Positions 54,346-64,000 of a stretch of 64,000 bases of DNA are shown one piece after another; position 1 is the stretch's first letter, and each line of letters begins with the position of its first letter. Position numbers and translations under genes: made by a program. The stretch is from Desulfobulbaceae bacterium (GTDB taxonomy: Bacteria > Desulfobacterota > Desulfobulbia > Desulfobulbales > Desulfocapsaceae). The stretch lies in contig JAABSV010000003.1 in the NCBI GenBank assembly GCA_011390165.1, positions 1 to 64,000 of the forward strand. The letters are read 5' to 3'. Below the pieces are notes generated by a model that saw nothing but the letters and a program-made list of their open reading frames with translations, searched no databases and was not told where the DNA came from.

Positions 54346-55173
54346 ATGATCGATCTGCCATCTCTGGCGGCAACCATCCGGCGGCGCCTGCGAGCAGGCG
54401 CTGGCAGCCAGCCCCCCCCACCGGCGGGTTCCACGCCGGCGCTCAGCTATGTGGTGCCCATCTACTTCAACCAGCAACGCACCGACACCCTGCCCGCTCT
54501 GCTGGCCAGGTACGCAGCCTATGGGCCGGAACTCACCGCCGCCATCGAGTTTGTCCTGGTGGATGACGGCTCGCCGCTGCCGGTGGTGCTCCCGCCTGAA
54601 CTGAACCTCAACATCTCTCTCTATCGGGTGTGCACCGATATCACCTGGAACCAGTGCGGCGCCCGCAATCTCGGGGCGACGCTGGCCAGAGGCCCACGGC
54701 TGATTCTGAGCGATCTCGACCACTACTTCCCGGAGGAGCTGCTGCGAGCCATCCTCGGCAGTCCGGTGCCGAGAGGGGTGGTCTACAAGTTCAAGCGGGC
54801 CGACCACCAGGGTCGGCCCATCAACAAGGCGATGAATATCTTCTACACCTCGAAGGGGGTGTTCTTTCAGGCCCTCGGCTACGACGAGGAGTTCTGCGGC
54901 AACTACGGCTACGAGGATCTCCACTTTCTCGCCCTGCAGCGGCGGATCGGCAACCCGATCCGCTATTTCACCAGATGGAAGCGGATCGTCGCCACCAATG
55001 TCGACCGGGGCGAGGCCTACCACTCTCTGGTTCGGGATACCTCGGTCAATTACGCCCTCTACCTGCACAAGAAGGCCCTTCTCGAAGGGGCCGACCCCTA
55101 CCTCTCCCACAGCCGCAGTTTCCTCCGCTTCCCTTGGGAGGTGGTGGCAGAGCGGCGCCAGCAGCCCGGTTGA
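54346..55173 (+). CDS. Family 2-like glycosyltransferase
   Basis: The 275-residue GT-A protein has a proline-rich N-terminus (residues 15-30) and then the catalytic region: LSYVVPIYFNQQRTD, FVLVDDGSPLP for nucleotide binding, QCGARNLGATLARGPRLILSDLDHYFPE with the metal-binding Asp-x-Asp, and a GNYGYEDLHFL segment that resembles the catalytic ED motif. It probably adds a sugar to envelope glycan. It is 243 bp after the first glycosyltransferase, separated by the inverted-end element, and converges with the response-regulator gene. Confidence 0.82.
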   Translation: MIDLPSLAATIRRRLRAGAGSQPPPPAGSTPALSYVVPIYFNQQRTDTLPALLARYAAYGPELTAAIEFVLVDDGSPLPVVLPPELNLNISLYRVCTDITWNQCGARNLGATLARGPRLILSDLDHYFPEELLRAILGSPVPRGVVYKFKRADHQGRPINKAMNIFYTSKGVFFQALGYDEEFCGNYGYEDLHFLALQRRIGNPIRYFTRWKRIVATNVDRGEAYHSLVRDTSVNYALYLHKKALLEGADPYLSHSRSFLRFPWEVVAERRQQPG

Positions 55174-55188
55174 GCCGCAGGTTGCCCT

Positions 55189-56552
<1,364 letters not shown>

Positions 56553-56556
<4 letters not shown>

Positions 56557-58439
56557 TGTCCGGCCTCCCGCAGGATACAGGGGAAAAAGAGGTAAAAGGT
56601 GGTCCCCTCTCCAGGGCGGCTGCTGATCTGGATGTGGCCGCGGTGGAGGCGGACCAGTTGAGAGACGATGGAGAGGCCAAGGCCGACGCCATCGTCGCGG
56701 AAGCTGACGAAGGGTTCCATGATCTTTCCCTGGTGTTCGGGGGCGATGCCGCAGCCATGGTCGCTGATACTGATGATCAGCCACTCCCGGGCGACGGTGA
56801 AGGGGTTGCGGATGGAAATGAAGCGCTTGTTGGCCTGGAGCATTTCCGGTTCCATCTCCGCCCGCACCCGGAGGGTGACCGTCCCCCCCTCCGGCATCGC
56901 CTTGAAGCTGTTGAGCAGAATGTTGACCACCACCTGGCGGATCTGCGACGGGTCGGCCTCGACCAGCGGCACGGAGGGAGGAAAGTCGCAAACGATCCGG
57001 TAGCCCTCCTCCAGGTAGCGTTCTTCGGTGGCGGAAAGGGTCTCTTCCAGCAGGCGGATGATATCCACCTCGCTGAACACCGGCGTAGAGGGTTTGGCGA
57101 AGGCGAGAAAGGCCTTCAACGTGGTGTCCAGACGGACCACCTCGTCCATGATGAAGCTGGCCGCCTTCTCCCGCATCTCCGGGGGGCGCTGGCGGTCGAG
57201 GACCACCTGGGTGGCGCCGAGGATGATGCCGAGGGGGTTCTTGATCTCATGGGCGATGCCGGCGGTCATCTTGCCCACCGCCGCCAGTTTCTGCTTTTCC
57301 TGCAGTTCGGCGTAGGTCCCCTTCAGGGCGACCAGGCTGTTGCGCAGGGAGAGGGCCATGCGGTTGAAGGCCCGGGCCAGGTCGCGGGCGATATCCGGGT
57401 CCTTGATCGCCACCCGGTGGGTGAGGTCGCCGCGGGCGATCCGCTCGATCCCCTGTTTGAGGCGGAGAAGCGGGCTGATAATGGTCTTGGCGAGGAGATA
57501 GCTGAGCAGGCTGGAGAGGAGGATACCGGCAATCACCAGGCTGATGGTGGTCTTCTTGATCACCTGAATCTGCTCCAGATAGTCGGAGATCGACATGGTT
57601 ACCCCAACCGTCCAGTCCTGGCCGGGGTATTCGGAGTAGGCGGTGAAGTACTGCTGGTCGCCGAAGGTGGAGATGCCGAAGGTGGCGCCGCGGGCGGCAA
57701 GGTCGTTGCGGCTGGCCCGAAGAAGGGCGAGCCGGCTCCCCTCTTCCGGCAGTTCGGAGAGCCAGGGGTGGGCGATGATGTTGCCACTGCTGTTCTCAAA
57801 AATGTAGGCTACCCCCTGCCGGCCTATATCGATCCCCTGGAGAAATTTGGAGAACTCGACCAGATCGATGTCAATCCCGCACACCCCGCGGAGGGCGCCG
57901 TCCGGGCCGTGTACCGGCGCCGAGACGGTGATTCCCGGCTGCTGGGTGGAGGCGAAGAGGTAGACGGCGGTCCAGTGGCTGGCGGGGGCGGTCAGTGCCC
58001 CGCGGTACCAGGGGCGGACCCTGGGGTCGAAGACCCCCTGCAACTCCGGCCGCTGCGGCGGCACCATGATGAAGCGGCCCGACTCGTCGCCGAAATAGAT
58101 ATTGACGAATTCCGGCCGATCCTGCTTGAAGAGCTGGAAGGCGTGGCGCAGCTCCTGGTCGCTGGTGACGTCGATCAGTCCTTTTTCAAAGAGGGAGGCG
58201 AGCAGGACGACGTTGTGGGTATGCTGAGAAAGAAAGGAGGTAACCCGTTTGCTTATCTGGGCGGCGGTGCTGATGGTGTACTGCTCCATCTGGTTTTCCG
58301 CCACCCGCAGGGCCTGCAGATAACCGACATAGCCGGTGCCGGGGATGAAAATGACGATCACCAGGACCAGGGCGAGGAAGACCCGCAGGTGGAAGGACTG
58401 GATAAACTTCCGCAGCTTGTATTGGTGGCGCAGTTTCAT
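56553..58439 (-). CDS. dCache-domain sensor histidine kinase
   Basis: A 628-residue membrane kinase. Residues about 18-40 are a membrane helix, followed by a periplasmic dCache-type sensor (VRPWYRGALTAPASHWTAVYLFASTQQPGITVSAPVHGPDGALRGVCGIDIDL), a second helix, a HAMP domain and a kinase core with GIAHEIKNPLGIILG (phospho-accepting His), VVVNILLNSFKAMPEGG, SDHGCGI and DGVGLGLSIV. The sensor probably binds a small organic acid or amino acid. The ATG at 58439 fits the usual short cytoplasmic start; an ATG at 58511 would add 24 residues. Neither has a good ribosome-binding site. Confidence 0.9.
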
Positions 58440-58605
58440 GGCCGGCTCGGTGCGCGGGTTGAGGATTGGGTTGAGGGTTGTAAATCGAAGCCACCGCTCG
58501 GTATAGTCCATAGCGGGGTATTCTGCAAATGGAACCGGCCGCCGGCCCCGATAGCCCCGGGCTGTGCCCGCCGGTAAATCAAGATATCCTGGGAAAAAAG
58601 GGGAT

Positions 58606-58621
58606 TGGCACCATTTTTACT
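58606..58621 (+). promoter_or_regulatory. Candidate sigma-54-like promoter of the TAXI gene
   Basis: TGGCACCATTTTTACT matches TGGCACG-N4-TTGCW at 10 of the 12 defined positions. The -24 half is perfect, but the -12 GC is AC, which weakens the call. It lies 124 bp upstream of the TAXI gene start, opposite a sigma-54 two-component system. A sigma-70-like TTTACT-N18-TACAAT (58616-58645) overlaps it and is an alternative. Confidence 0.4.
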
Positions 58622-58744
58622 TTGTATTGGGCGGCCAGATACAATAGTATGAATACTTATGTAAAGGGAAAATGAAGGGGCTCTCGTCGCCGATTCTGTC
58701 CGGTTCGGACATCCACCGCAACCCAGAAAAGAAGGAGAATGCGT

Positions 58745-59719
58745 ATGAAAATGAACAAAAAACTGTCGCTGACCATGCTGTCCTGCTTTGTCCTGGCCTT
58801 GACTTCGGCACCGGGTTCTCTCCGGGCCGAGCAGACCTTTGTCACCATTGGCACCGGCGGGGTCACCGGAGTCTACTACCCCACCGGCGGGGCGATCTGC
58901 CGCCTGGTCAACAAGGACCGTAAAGAGCACGGTATCCGCTGTACGGTGGAGAGCACCGGCGGGTCCGTGTACAACGTCAATGCCATTGCCGGCGGCGAAC
59001 TTGATCTCGGGGTCGTCCAGTCCGACGTCCAGTACAACGCCTACAACGGCAGCGCCAATTTTAACGAGGCGATCAAGGATCTCCGGGCGGTCTTCTCGAT
59101 CCACCCGGAACCGTTCACCGTAGTGGCCAGGCAGGATTCCGGCATCACCAAGATTCAGGATTTCAAGGGGAAGCGGGTCAATATCGGCAACCCCGGCTCC
59201 GGCCAGCGGGCCACCATGGAGGTGGTGATGGAACGGTTCGGCTGGTCCACCGCCGACCTGAAACTGGCCTCCGAACTGAAGGCTGCCGAGCAGTCAGCCG
59301 CCCTCTGTGACAACAAGGTCGACGCCATCGTCTATGTGGTTGGCCACCCCAACGGGTCGATTCAAGAGGCCACCACCGCCTGTGACTCGAAGGTGATTTC
59401 GGTTGCCGGCCCGGAGATTGACGGGCTGATCGCCGATCGCGCCTATTACCGGAAGGCCACCATCCCTGGCGGCATGTATCGCGGCAGCGACCAAGATGTG
59501 TCCACCTTCGGGGTGGGCGCCACCTTTGTCTCCTCTGCCAAGGTTTCTGAAGAGGTGATCTACAATGTGGTGAAGGCGGTGTTCGAAAACTTTGACGAGT
59601 TCAAGAAACTCCACCCGGCCTTTGAAAACCTGAAGAAGGAAGAGATGGTCAAGGATGGCCTCTCCGCGCCGCTCCATGACGGTGCGATGAAGTACTACAA
59701 GGAAGCCGGGCTGCTCTAG
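58745..59719 (+). CDS. TAXI-family TRAP substrate-binding protein
   Basis: The 324-residue periplasmic protein has a signal peptide (ending near LRAEQ, residue about 28) and the TAXI family core: [51 protein letters not shown] and [21 protein letters not shown]. Many TAXI proteins bind glutamate, glutamine or other amino and organic acids. The ATG at 58745 is chosen because GGAG lies at the proper distance; an ATG six bases earlier is too close. No TRAP membrane subunit follows, so its permease must be encoded elsewhere. A terminator follows the gene. Confidence 0.92.
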   Translation: MKMNKKLSLTMLSCFVLALTSAPGSLRAEQTFVTIGTGGVTGVYYPTGGAICRLVNKDRKEHGIRCTVESTGGSVYNVNAIAGGELDLGVVQSDVQYNAYNGSANFNEAIKDLRAVFSIHPEPFTVVARQDSGITKIQDFKGKRVNIGNPGSGQRATMEVVMERFGWSTADLKLASELKAAEQSAALCDNKVDAIVYVVGHPNGSIQEATTACDSKVISVAGPEIDGLIADRAYYRKATIPGGMYRGSDQDVSTFGVGATFVSSAKVSEEVIYNVVKAVFENFDEFKKLHPAFENLKKEEMVKDGLSAPLHDGAMKYYKEAGLL

Positions 59720-59771
59720 CCCGTTGCCGGTCCACCGCCTCGCCGCCCCTTTACTCTATCTTGCGGCGACT

Positions 59772-59811
59772 GGGGCGGTGGACCATCTCACTCCCGCCGC
59801 CCCCTTTTTTT
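59772..59811 (+). terminator. Rho-independent terminator after the TAXI gene
   Basis: GGGGCGGTGG (59772-59781) pairs with a CCGCCGCCCC arm ending near 59803 (10 bp, one G-U), with a loop of about 12 bases, and is followed by a run of seven T. It ends transcription of the TAXI gene as a single-gene unit. The convergent glutamate dehydrogenase gene ends 55 bp further on. Confidence 0.8.
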
Positions 59812-59865
59812 CTCCCCCCCCCATGACTGGAAGGTAAACTCAGCACGGCTTTCAGGCTGGCCGGC

Positions 59866-62800
59866 TCACTCCTGCTTGTCGGCGACGATTTGCCGGAGGG
59901 CCGGGCCAAGTCCCTTTGTCAGCTGCGTGCGGAAGGTCTGCCACTGGTGGCCGAAGCGGTAGAAGGCCATGGCCGCCAGCTTCTTGCTGAGAATCGAGTT
60001 GCGATAGGGCTGCAGGCCGGGGCTCTCGAGGGTGTCGAGAATCGACCCGAGTCCCAGTTTCTCCACCAGCACCGCCGGAACGTAGCTGGTCAGCACCCGC
60101 TCGGTCAGTTCCCGGTCGGCGAGAATCTGGTCGATCTTCTCTTCGAGTTCGGCCTGCAGGGCGAAGATCTCTTCGCTGGACTGTTCGGAGAGAGTGAACA
60201 GGGGAATTTCGGGGTTGGCCTCGTGCAGGCGGAGGAGGGTCGTGGTTTCCGCCTCGGCACACTCCTTTACCAGCTGCATGATGTCGGCGATCAGTGCCCA
60301 GCGGGTCGCCCGGTCGTTGAGCAGCTTCTCCTCGTAGCTGTCCCCGAGGAGAAAGGCGGTGAGCACCTCGGCGATGGAACTGCTGAATACCCCCCCCTTG
60401 TTGGCGGTGGTATCCTTGATCTGCTTGATCTGGCTGGTGGTGGCGATGTGCCGTCTGGCCCCGTCGTCAAAGTAGACGTTGGCCCCCTCGACGATAAAGC
60501 GCAGTTCGGCAAAGTTGGCCAGGAACTGGCGGACGTTGCCGCGGTTGATGGTATCCTTGAAGCCGCCGCAGGGTATGAAGGCGCGGATGTCGGCCTGTTC
60601 CAGACAGCGTCGGTTGTCCGGGTTGGTGAGGAAGGTGCGGTGGAACAATGCCCCATCCTCGACTATCCGGCCGTCCGGCAGGGGGATATCCCGGCCGTTG
60701 ATCGGCACCATGAACCCCTCCTTGCTCAACTTCTCGACGGGATAGCCAAGGGAGTTGGGGCGGGGAGTAACATTTCGCTGGAAGGCGAGCTGGCACAGTT
60801 CCTTTTTGTCCAGACCGTGGGGGTCGAAAAGAACCGAACCGCCGTCCAGGATCAGGCAGATTTTTCCCCGGTAGCACTGGATCTGGTTGCCGCCAAGGTC
60901 ACCGTCCGGGCCGCCGGAGAGCATCAGGTTGAGTTCCTCCTCCCGGGCGCCGTAATGGCCGATGAGGGTGCGAAAGGCGCTCATGATCGAGGTGGTGGTC
61001 ATGCCGCTCAGGGTGATCCGGCCACCGATTTCGGCGTAGATCTCGGCCATATCCCTGGTGATGGTGCGGGAGACCCCGTCCACCTGCAGCTCGACCCCGG
61101 CCTCTTCCCGGCTGTAGAGGGCGAAGGTCTCGCCGCTGCTGAGCAGGCCGTAGGTGTCGTGGGGAATGCCAAAGCTCTTGCCGGTGGTGAGGGTGCGCCA
61201 GTGCGGGTAGCCCCGCTCTCTGGCCCGCAGGGCAATGGCGTCCATGAAGTGGGCGGTCCCCTCATCCGGGCCGAAAAAGATCATCTCCGGTCGGTCGTAG
61301 AGGTCGACGATACAGGGGTCCTGGAGCAGGATCAGGTCCATTATCCCTTCGGTGTAGTCGTAGAGCGCCTCCAGGCCGTAGCCGGCGTAGGGCGGGTGGG
61401 GGATGACCACTCCCTTCGAGCCGCTCTCGCAGATATCCTTGTGCTTGATCCGCTGGGCCTTGGGGCCGAGGGCATAGTTGAGCAGAACCGCGTTGTCCAG
61501 CTCGCTTTCGTGGTTGGCGCGGGAGACGCGGATCAGCCGCAGGCCACCCCGGGCGATATCGCCGGCACGGAGGTGGGTGCCGCAGGAGTAGTGGCCGTTG
61601 ACGAAGAAGATCCCGTAGACAAACTGGCTGAACACCAGGGGGTCGAGGATACGGTTGTCGAAGCGGAAGGAGAAGGAACGTTTCTCCTCGCAGTAGAAAT
61701 TAGTCTTCAGGGTGCAGGAGACGATCTTGAACATGAAGCGGAAGATGTCGCCGCCAAGGGGGAAGTCGATGAAGCGGCTGCTCACCTTCTTGTCAAAATC
61801 CTGCCAGTGTCCGGCCAGTTCCTGGTCGGAGAGGGGCGTCTGCCGCAACCCCGGCCTGAACCGGCGGGCAAAGAGCTGGTAGAGGAGGCGGAGCAGGTCG
61901 GGGTTGCGGCGGACCGTCTCGGTGATCAGGGCCGCCCCGTAGGTCGATTTGTTCGAGTCCTGAACCCGTTTGGCGAAGGCCTCCTGGTGGTCCTTGTTGA
62001 CCAGATTCTGGAGGATCTCCCGGTCGGTGGCGTTCTCGCTCTCCTTGAAAATGAAGAGGTGGGTGAAATCGATGGCGTTGCCGGCAAAGAGAAACTCCTG
62101 AAAATCGATGGCGCCGTTGATGTAGAGATCCTTGATCGGGCTCAGGGCGCAGGCGAGGAAGTTGCGCAGATCACTGACCAGCGCCGCCTCGTCCCGGCGG
62201 GTCAGTTCGCCGCGGATGTAGAGGGAGCAGATGGAGGATGAGACGGTGGCCTTGGCCAGATAGGGCTCCCAGTAGGCCCGGGTGAGGATGTAGCCCCGGT
62301 CGGCGAGGATCTTGCGGAGGATCGGCAGCTGCGGCGACTCGAAGTCGGAGCCAAACATCAGCCTGGTCTCGCCGCTCTGCGGCAGATTGAACACCTCGAT
62401 CAGCGGGGTGACCGCCGCCTCGCTCTGCTGGAGAAATTTTTCGTAGCGTTTCCGGGTCGGCTCCGGGGTGACCGTGAAGTCACCGGCCAGGGCGAAGAGG
62501 AAGCGGGAGCCGGAGAAGGCCTCGGCGGGGAAATCCCGGACCATCTCCGGGCGGATGATGTAGGTGTAGTAGTGGCTCTCCGGGCTGTAGTAGTATTCAC
62601 GGCGGTGGCCGGAGATCAAATCCTCGAGGATGCTCTCCATGCTGTCGCGGGTCTCCTCGGTGGCGATCCGCACTCGTTGCCCCTCGCTGCCGTAGCTGAG
62701 ATCAAAATCGATGTGGGCGACCCGGCCGAAGAGGTCGGCCCGGCCCTCCACCACCCGGATATTGGAGGCGATGGATTGGAGCAGTTGGACCAGGGCCGGC

Positions 62801-63039
62801 TTCTGGATATGGGCGAAAAAATAGGGGGGGAGACCGAGATCCTTGAGGAGAATGCCGGCGGCGAAGTTGATGCAGTTGGCGGTGAGCAGGCCGTCTCTGG
62901 AAAGGTCGATCACCGCCTCATAGAGTAGGCGTGGATCGAGGCCAACTGTCTCGGCATTGCTGATGATGTCGGCGCCGCTGGTGGTCACCGGGGAGTGTGT
63001 TGACTTTTTGTTTGGTTCGCTTGCGCAAAGGGCATCCAT
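59866..63039 (-). CDS. Large NAD-dependent glutamate dehydrogenase
   Basis: The 1057-residue protein belongs to the large NAD-glutamate dehydrogenases, which oxidise glutamate to 2-oxoglutarate and ammonia. The catalytic core lies in the second half: HLRAGDIARGGLRL, a SGSKGVVIPH segment with the catalytic Lys region, FFGPDEGTAHFMDAIALRARERGYPHWRTLTTGKSFGIPHDTYG and later NRRCLEQADIRAFIPCGGFKDTIN. The N-terminal 450 residues form the regulatory part typical of the 115-kDa class. It follows the ferredoxin oxidoreductase genes, so 2-oxoglutarate could be passed to that enzyme. The start ATG has only a weak ribosome-binding site. Confidence 0.9.
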   Translation of the reverse strand: MDALCASEPNKKSTHSPVTTSGADIISNAETVGLDPRLLYEAVIDLSRDGLLTANCINFAAGILLKDLGLPPYFFAHIQKPALVQLLQSIASNIRVVEGRADLFGRVAHIDFDLSYGSEGQRVRIATEETRDSMESILEDLISGHRREYYYSPESHYYTYIIRPEMVRDFPAEAFSGSRFLFALAGDFTVTPEPTRKRYEKFLQQSEAAVTPLIEVFNLPQSGETRLMFGSDFESPQLPILRKILADRGYILTRAYWEPYLAKATVSSSICSLYIRGELTRRDEAALVSDLRNFLACALSPIKDLYINGAIDFQEFLFAGNAIDFTHLFIFKESENATDREILQNLVNKDHQEAFAKRVQDSNKSTYGAALITETVRRNPDLLRLLYQLFARRFRPGLRQTPLSDQELAGHWQDFDKKVSSRFIDFPLGGDIFRFMFKIVSCTLKTNFYCEEKRSFSFRFDNRILDPLVFSQFVYGIFFVNGHYSCGTHLRAGDIARGGLRLIRVSRANHESELDNAVLLNYALGPKAQRIKHKDICESGSKGVVIPHPPYAGYGLEALYDYTEGIMDLILLQDPCIVDLYDRPEMIFFGPDEGTAHFMDAIALRARERGYPHWRTLTTGKSFGIPHDTYGLLSSGETFALYSREEAGVELQVDGVSRTITRDMAEIYAEIGGRITLSGMTTTSIMSAFRTLIGHYGAREEELNLMLSGGPDGDLGGNQIQCYRGKICLILDGGSVLFDPHGLDKKELCQLAFQRNVTPRPNSLGYPVEKLSKEGFMVPINGRDIPLPDGRIVEDGALFHRTFLTNPDNRRCLEQADIRAFIPCGGFKDTINRGNVRQFLANFAELRFIVEGANVYFDDGARRHIATTSQIKQIKDTTANKGGVFSSSIAEVLTAFLLGDSYEEKLLNDRATRWALIADIMQLVKECAEAETTTLLRLHEANPEIPLFTLSEQSSEEIFALQAELEEKIDQILADRELTERVLTSYVPAVLVEKLGLGSILDTLESPGLQPYRNSILSKKLAAMAFYRFGHQWQTFRTQLTKGLGPALRQIVADKQE

Positions 63040-63130
63040 GGCATCACCCGTATCACCGCCTCCGTTGCCGGGGCGGCTGTGTTGTGTACTCTCTGCCGAG
63101 GGGAATGATCGGCAGAGAGGCTGTGCCCGG

Positions 63131-63685
63131 TCAGGCCAGGGCCAGGCAGTGCTCCCGGCCCAGATTCAGGCCAAGCTCGAAGGCGTCGCTGTTCAGACTG
63201 ACAAAGTCGGCCGGCACCCGATTGCGGATCACCGCCTGCAGCGACTCCTCGCGGACCAGCGGTTTTATGCCGAGCAGGGCCCCGAGGACGGAGATGTTGA
63301 AGACGATCGGCTTGCCGATCTCGGCCATGACCGTGTCGTAGATGGGGAGTTCGATCTGCCTGGCGTCCACCTTCCTGGTGGTTTCGACGAAGCGGGAGTC
63401 GGTGAGCAGGATTCCCCCCGGTCGGATGATCGAGGCGTAGGCGGCATAGGCCTGCTGGGTGAGGCAGACGAGGATGTTGGGCTGCTGCACCTCGGGAAAG
63501 TTGATTTCGTTCTCCGAGATGATGATATCGCTGCGGGTGGCCCCGCCACGGGCGGCCGCCCCATAGCTCTGTGACTGGGTGGCGTTCAACCCTTCATGGA
63601 TCACCGCCGCCTCGGCAAGGATAATTGCCGCGGTGATCACCCCCTGCCCCCCTGAGCCGGAGAAGACGATACGTACTCTGTTCAT
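63131..63685 (-). CDS. korC: 2-oxoacid:ferredoxin oxidoreductase gamma subunit
   Basis: The 184-residue protein is the gamma subunit/domain of 2-oxoacid:acceptor oxidoreductases. Its signature is VFSGSGGQGVITAAIILAEAAVIHEGLNATQSQSYGAAARGGATRSDIIIS, followed by a KPIVFNISVLGALLG segment. It is 16 bp downstream of the beta subunit gene and 91 bp upstream of glutamate dehydrogenase. The subunit order (alpha-beta-gamma, with alpha outside the window) and context suggest 2-oxoglutarate as substrate and succinyl-CoA as product, but other 2-oxo acids are possible. Confidence 0.88.
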   Translation of the reverse strand: MNRVRIVFSGSGGQGVITAAIILAEAAVIHEGLNATQSQSYGAAARGGATRSDIIISENEINFPEVQQPNILVCLTQQAYAAYASIIRPGGILLTDSRFVETTRKVDARQIELPIYDTVMAEIGKPIVFNISVLGALLGIKPLVREESLQAVIRNRVPADFVSLNSDAFELGLNLGREHCLALA

Positions 63686-63701
63686 GCTGGCTTCCTGGTG
63701 G

Positions 63702-64000
63702 TTATGCCGCCCTGTTCCGGCTGGCTTTGGCGATGATGTTGTCGTATTCCTGGCAGTATTCCGGGCGGGCCTGATCGACGAAGATTCCCCGGGGAATGAG
63801 CGACGGGTTGTCGGCCAGGGCCTTGCTGCCCAGTTTGGCGGTGTTGTCCCTGTAGCCGGTCATCATCTGCACGGCATCACCTTCCCGGTTCTTGCGGCCG
63901 TAGTGGGTCGGGCACTGAGAGAGGATCTCGACCACCGAGAAGCCCTTGTGGCTGATCGCCTTCTTCAGCATCTCGGTGGCTTCCTTGACATGGTAGGTGG
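63702..64000 (-). CDS. korB: 2-oxoacid:ferredoxin oxidoreductase beta subunit, partial
   Basis: The last 98 or so residues of a beta subunit run off the window edge. They contain the AISHKGFSVVEILSQCPTHYGRKN region, a standard C-terminal feature of KorB-type subunits in which the Cys-Pro pair follows the thiamine-diphosphate-binding domain. The thiamine-binding GDGD region and Fe-S ligands lie outside the window. It precedes korC, with 16 bp between. Confidence 0.87.
   Translation of the reverse strand, partial: TYHVKEATEMLKKAISHKGFSVVEILSQCPTHYGRKNREGDAVQMMTGYRDNTAKLGSKALADNPSLIPRGIFVDQARPEYCQEYDNIIAKASRNRAA

Overview
The window looks like a chromosomal segment of a GC-rich, anaerobic, Gram-negative bacterium. 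The best fit is a sulfate- or sulfur-metabolising member of the Desulfobulbales (Desulfobacterota). This is inferred from gene content: a complete Rnf complex, a lactate-oxidation type Fe-S flavoprotein set, a propionate/acetate CoA-transferase, two TRAP transporters plus a TAXI binding protein, several sigma-54 activators, a 2-oxoacid:ferredoxin oxidoreductase and lipid A export. No rRNA, tRNA, CRISPR array, prophage or intact insertion sequence was seen.

Layout. 1-3755 (minus): LutC-like and LutB/LutA-like proteins, Hsp33 and the start of one more gene. 3918-6737: DUF401 permease, cupin, EamA exporter. 7154-15251 (plus): a dihydroorotate-dehydrogenase-like flavoprotein, then rnfC-D-G-E-A-B and apbE; RnfA carries an unusual secreted N-terminal domain. 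15576-18024: AI-2E family protein and a ModF-like twin ATPase. 18543-23740: a CheB-CheR-PAS protein and a PAS histidine kinase. 23846-27185: a sigma-54 activator divergent from a CoA-transferase that has a good -24/-12 promoter. 27242-33586: a promoter with an array of GntR/FadR-like operators, then two consecutive TRAP systems. 33770-40709: flavodoxin, sucrose-phosphate synthase and sucrose synthase (convergent), a hydrolase and a thioesterase. 41100-49078: PilZ protein, cytochrome-b-like membrane protein, YceI, a small zinc-ribbon protein, DHFR, a zinc-ribbon membrane protein, NfeD, an SPFH protein, EamA and a J-domain protein. 49491-55173: two YrbL-like kinases, MsbA and two glycosyltransferases, an envelope/LPS cluster. 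55189-59719: a sigma-54 two-component system divergent from a TAXI binding protein. 59866-64000 (minus): large NAD-glutamate dehydrogenase, then the gamma and partial beta subunits of a 2-oxoacid:ferredoxin oxidoreductase.

How it may work together (inference): lactate, pyruvate or other carboxylates enter through the TRAP systems. LUD/Fe-S proteins, the CoA-transferase, glutamate dehydrogenase and the ferredoxin oxidoreductase feed electrons into NAD and ferredoxin. Rnf couples ferredoxin and NAD to an ion gradient, with ApbE attaching FMN to RnfD and RnfG.

Two items stand out. One is a dispersed family of about 160-170 bp elements with imperfect terminal inverted repeats (around GGTAATCGTTCACC). 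Eight full or partial copies lie between genes, and one has become the C-terminal tail of the CoA-transferase. The other is a set of five near-identical operator half-palindromes, four of them at an exact 15-bp period, placed over and just behind the promoter of the first TRAP operon.
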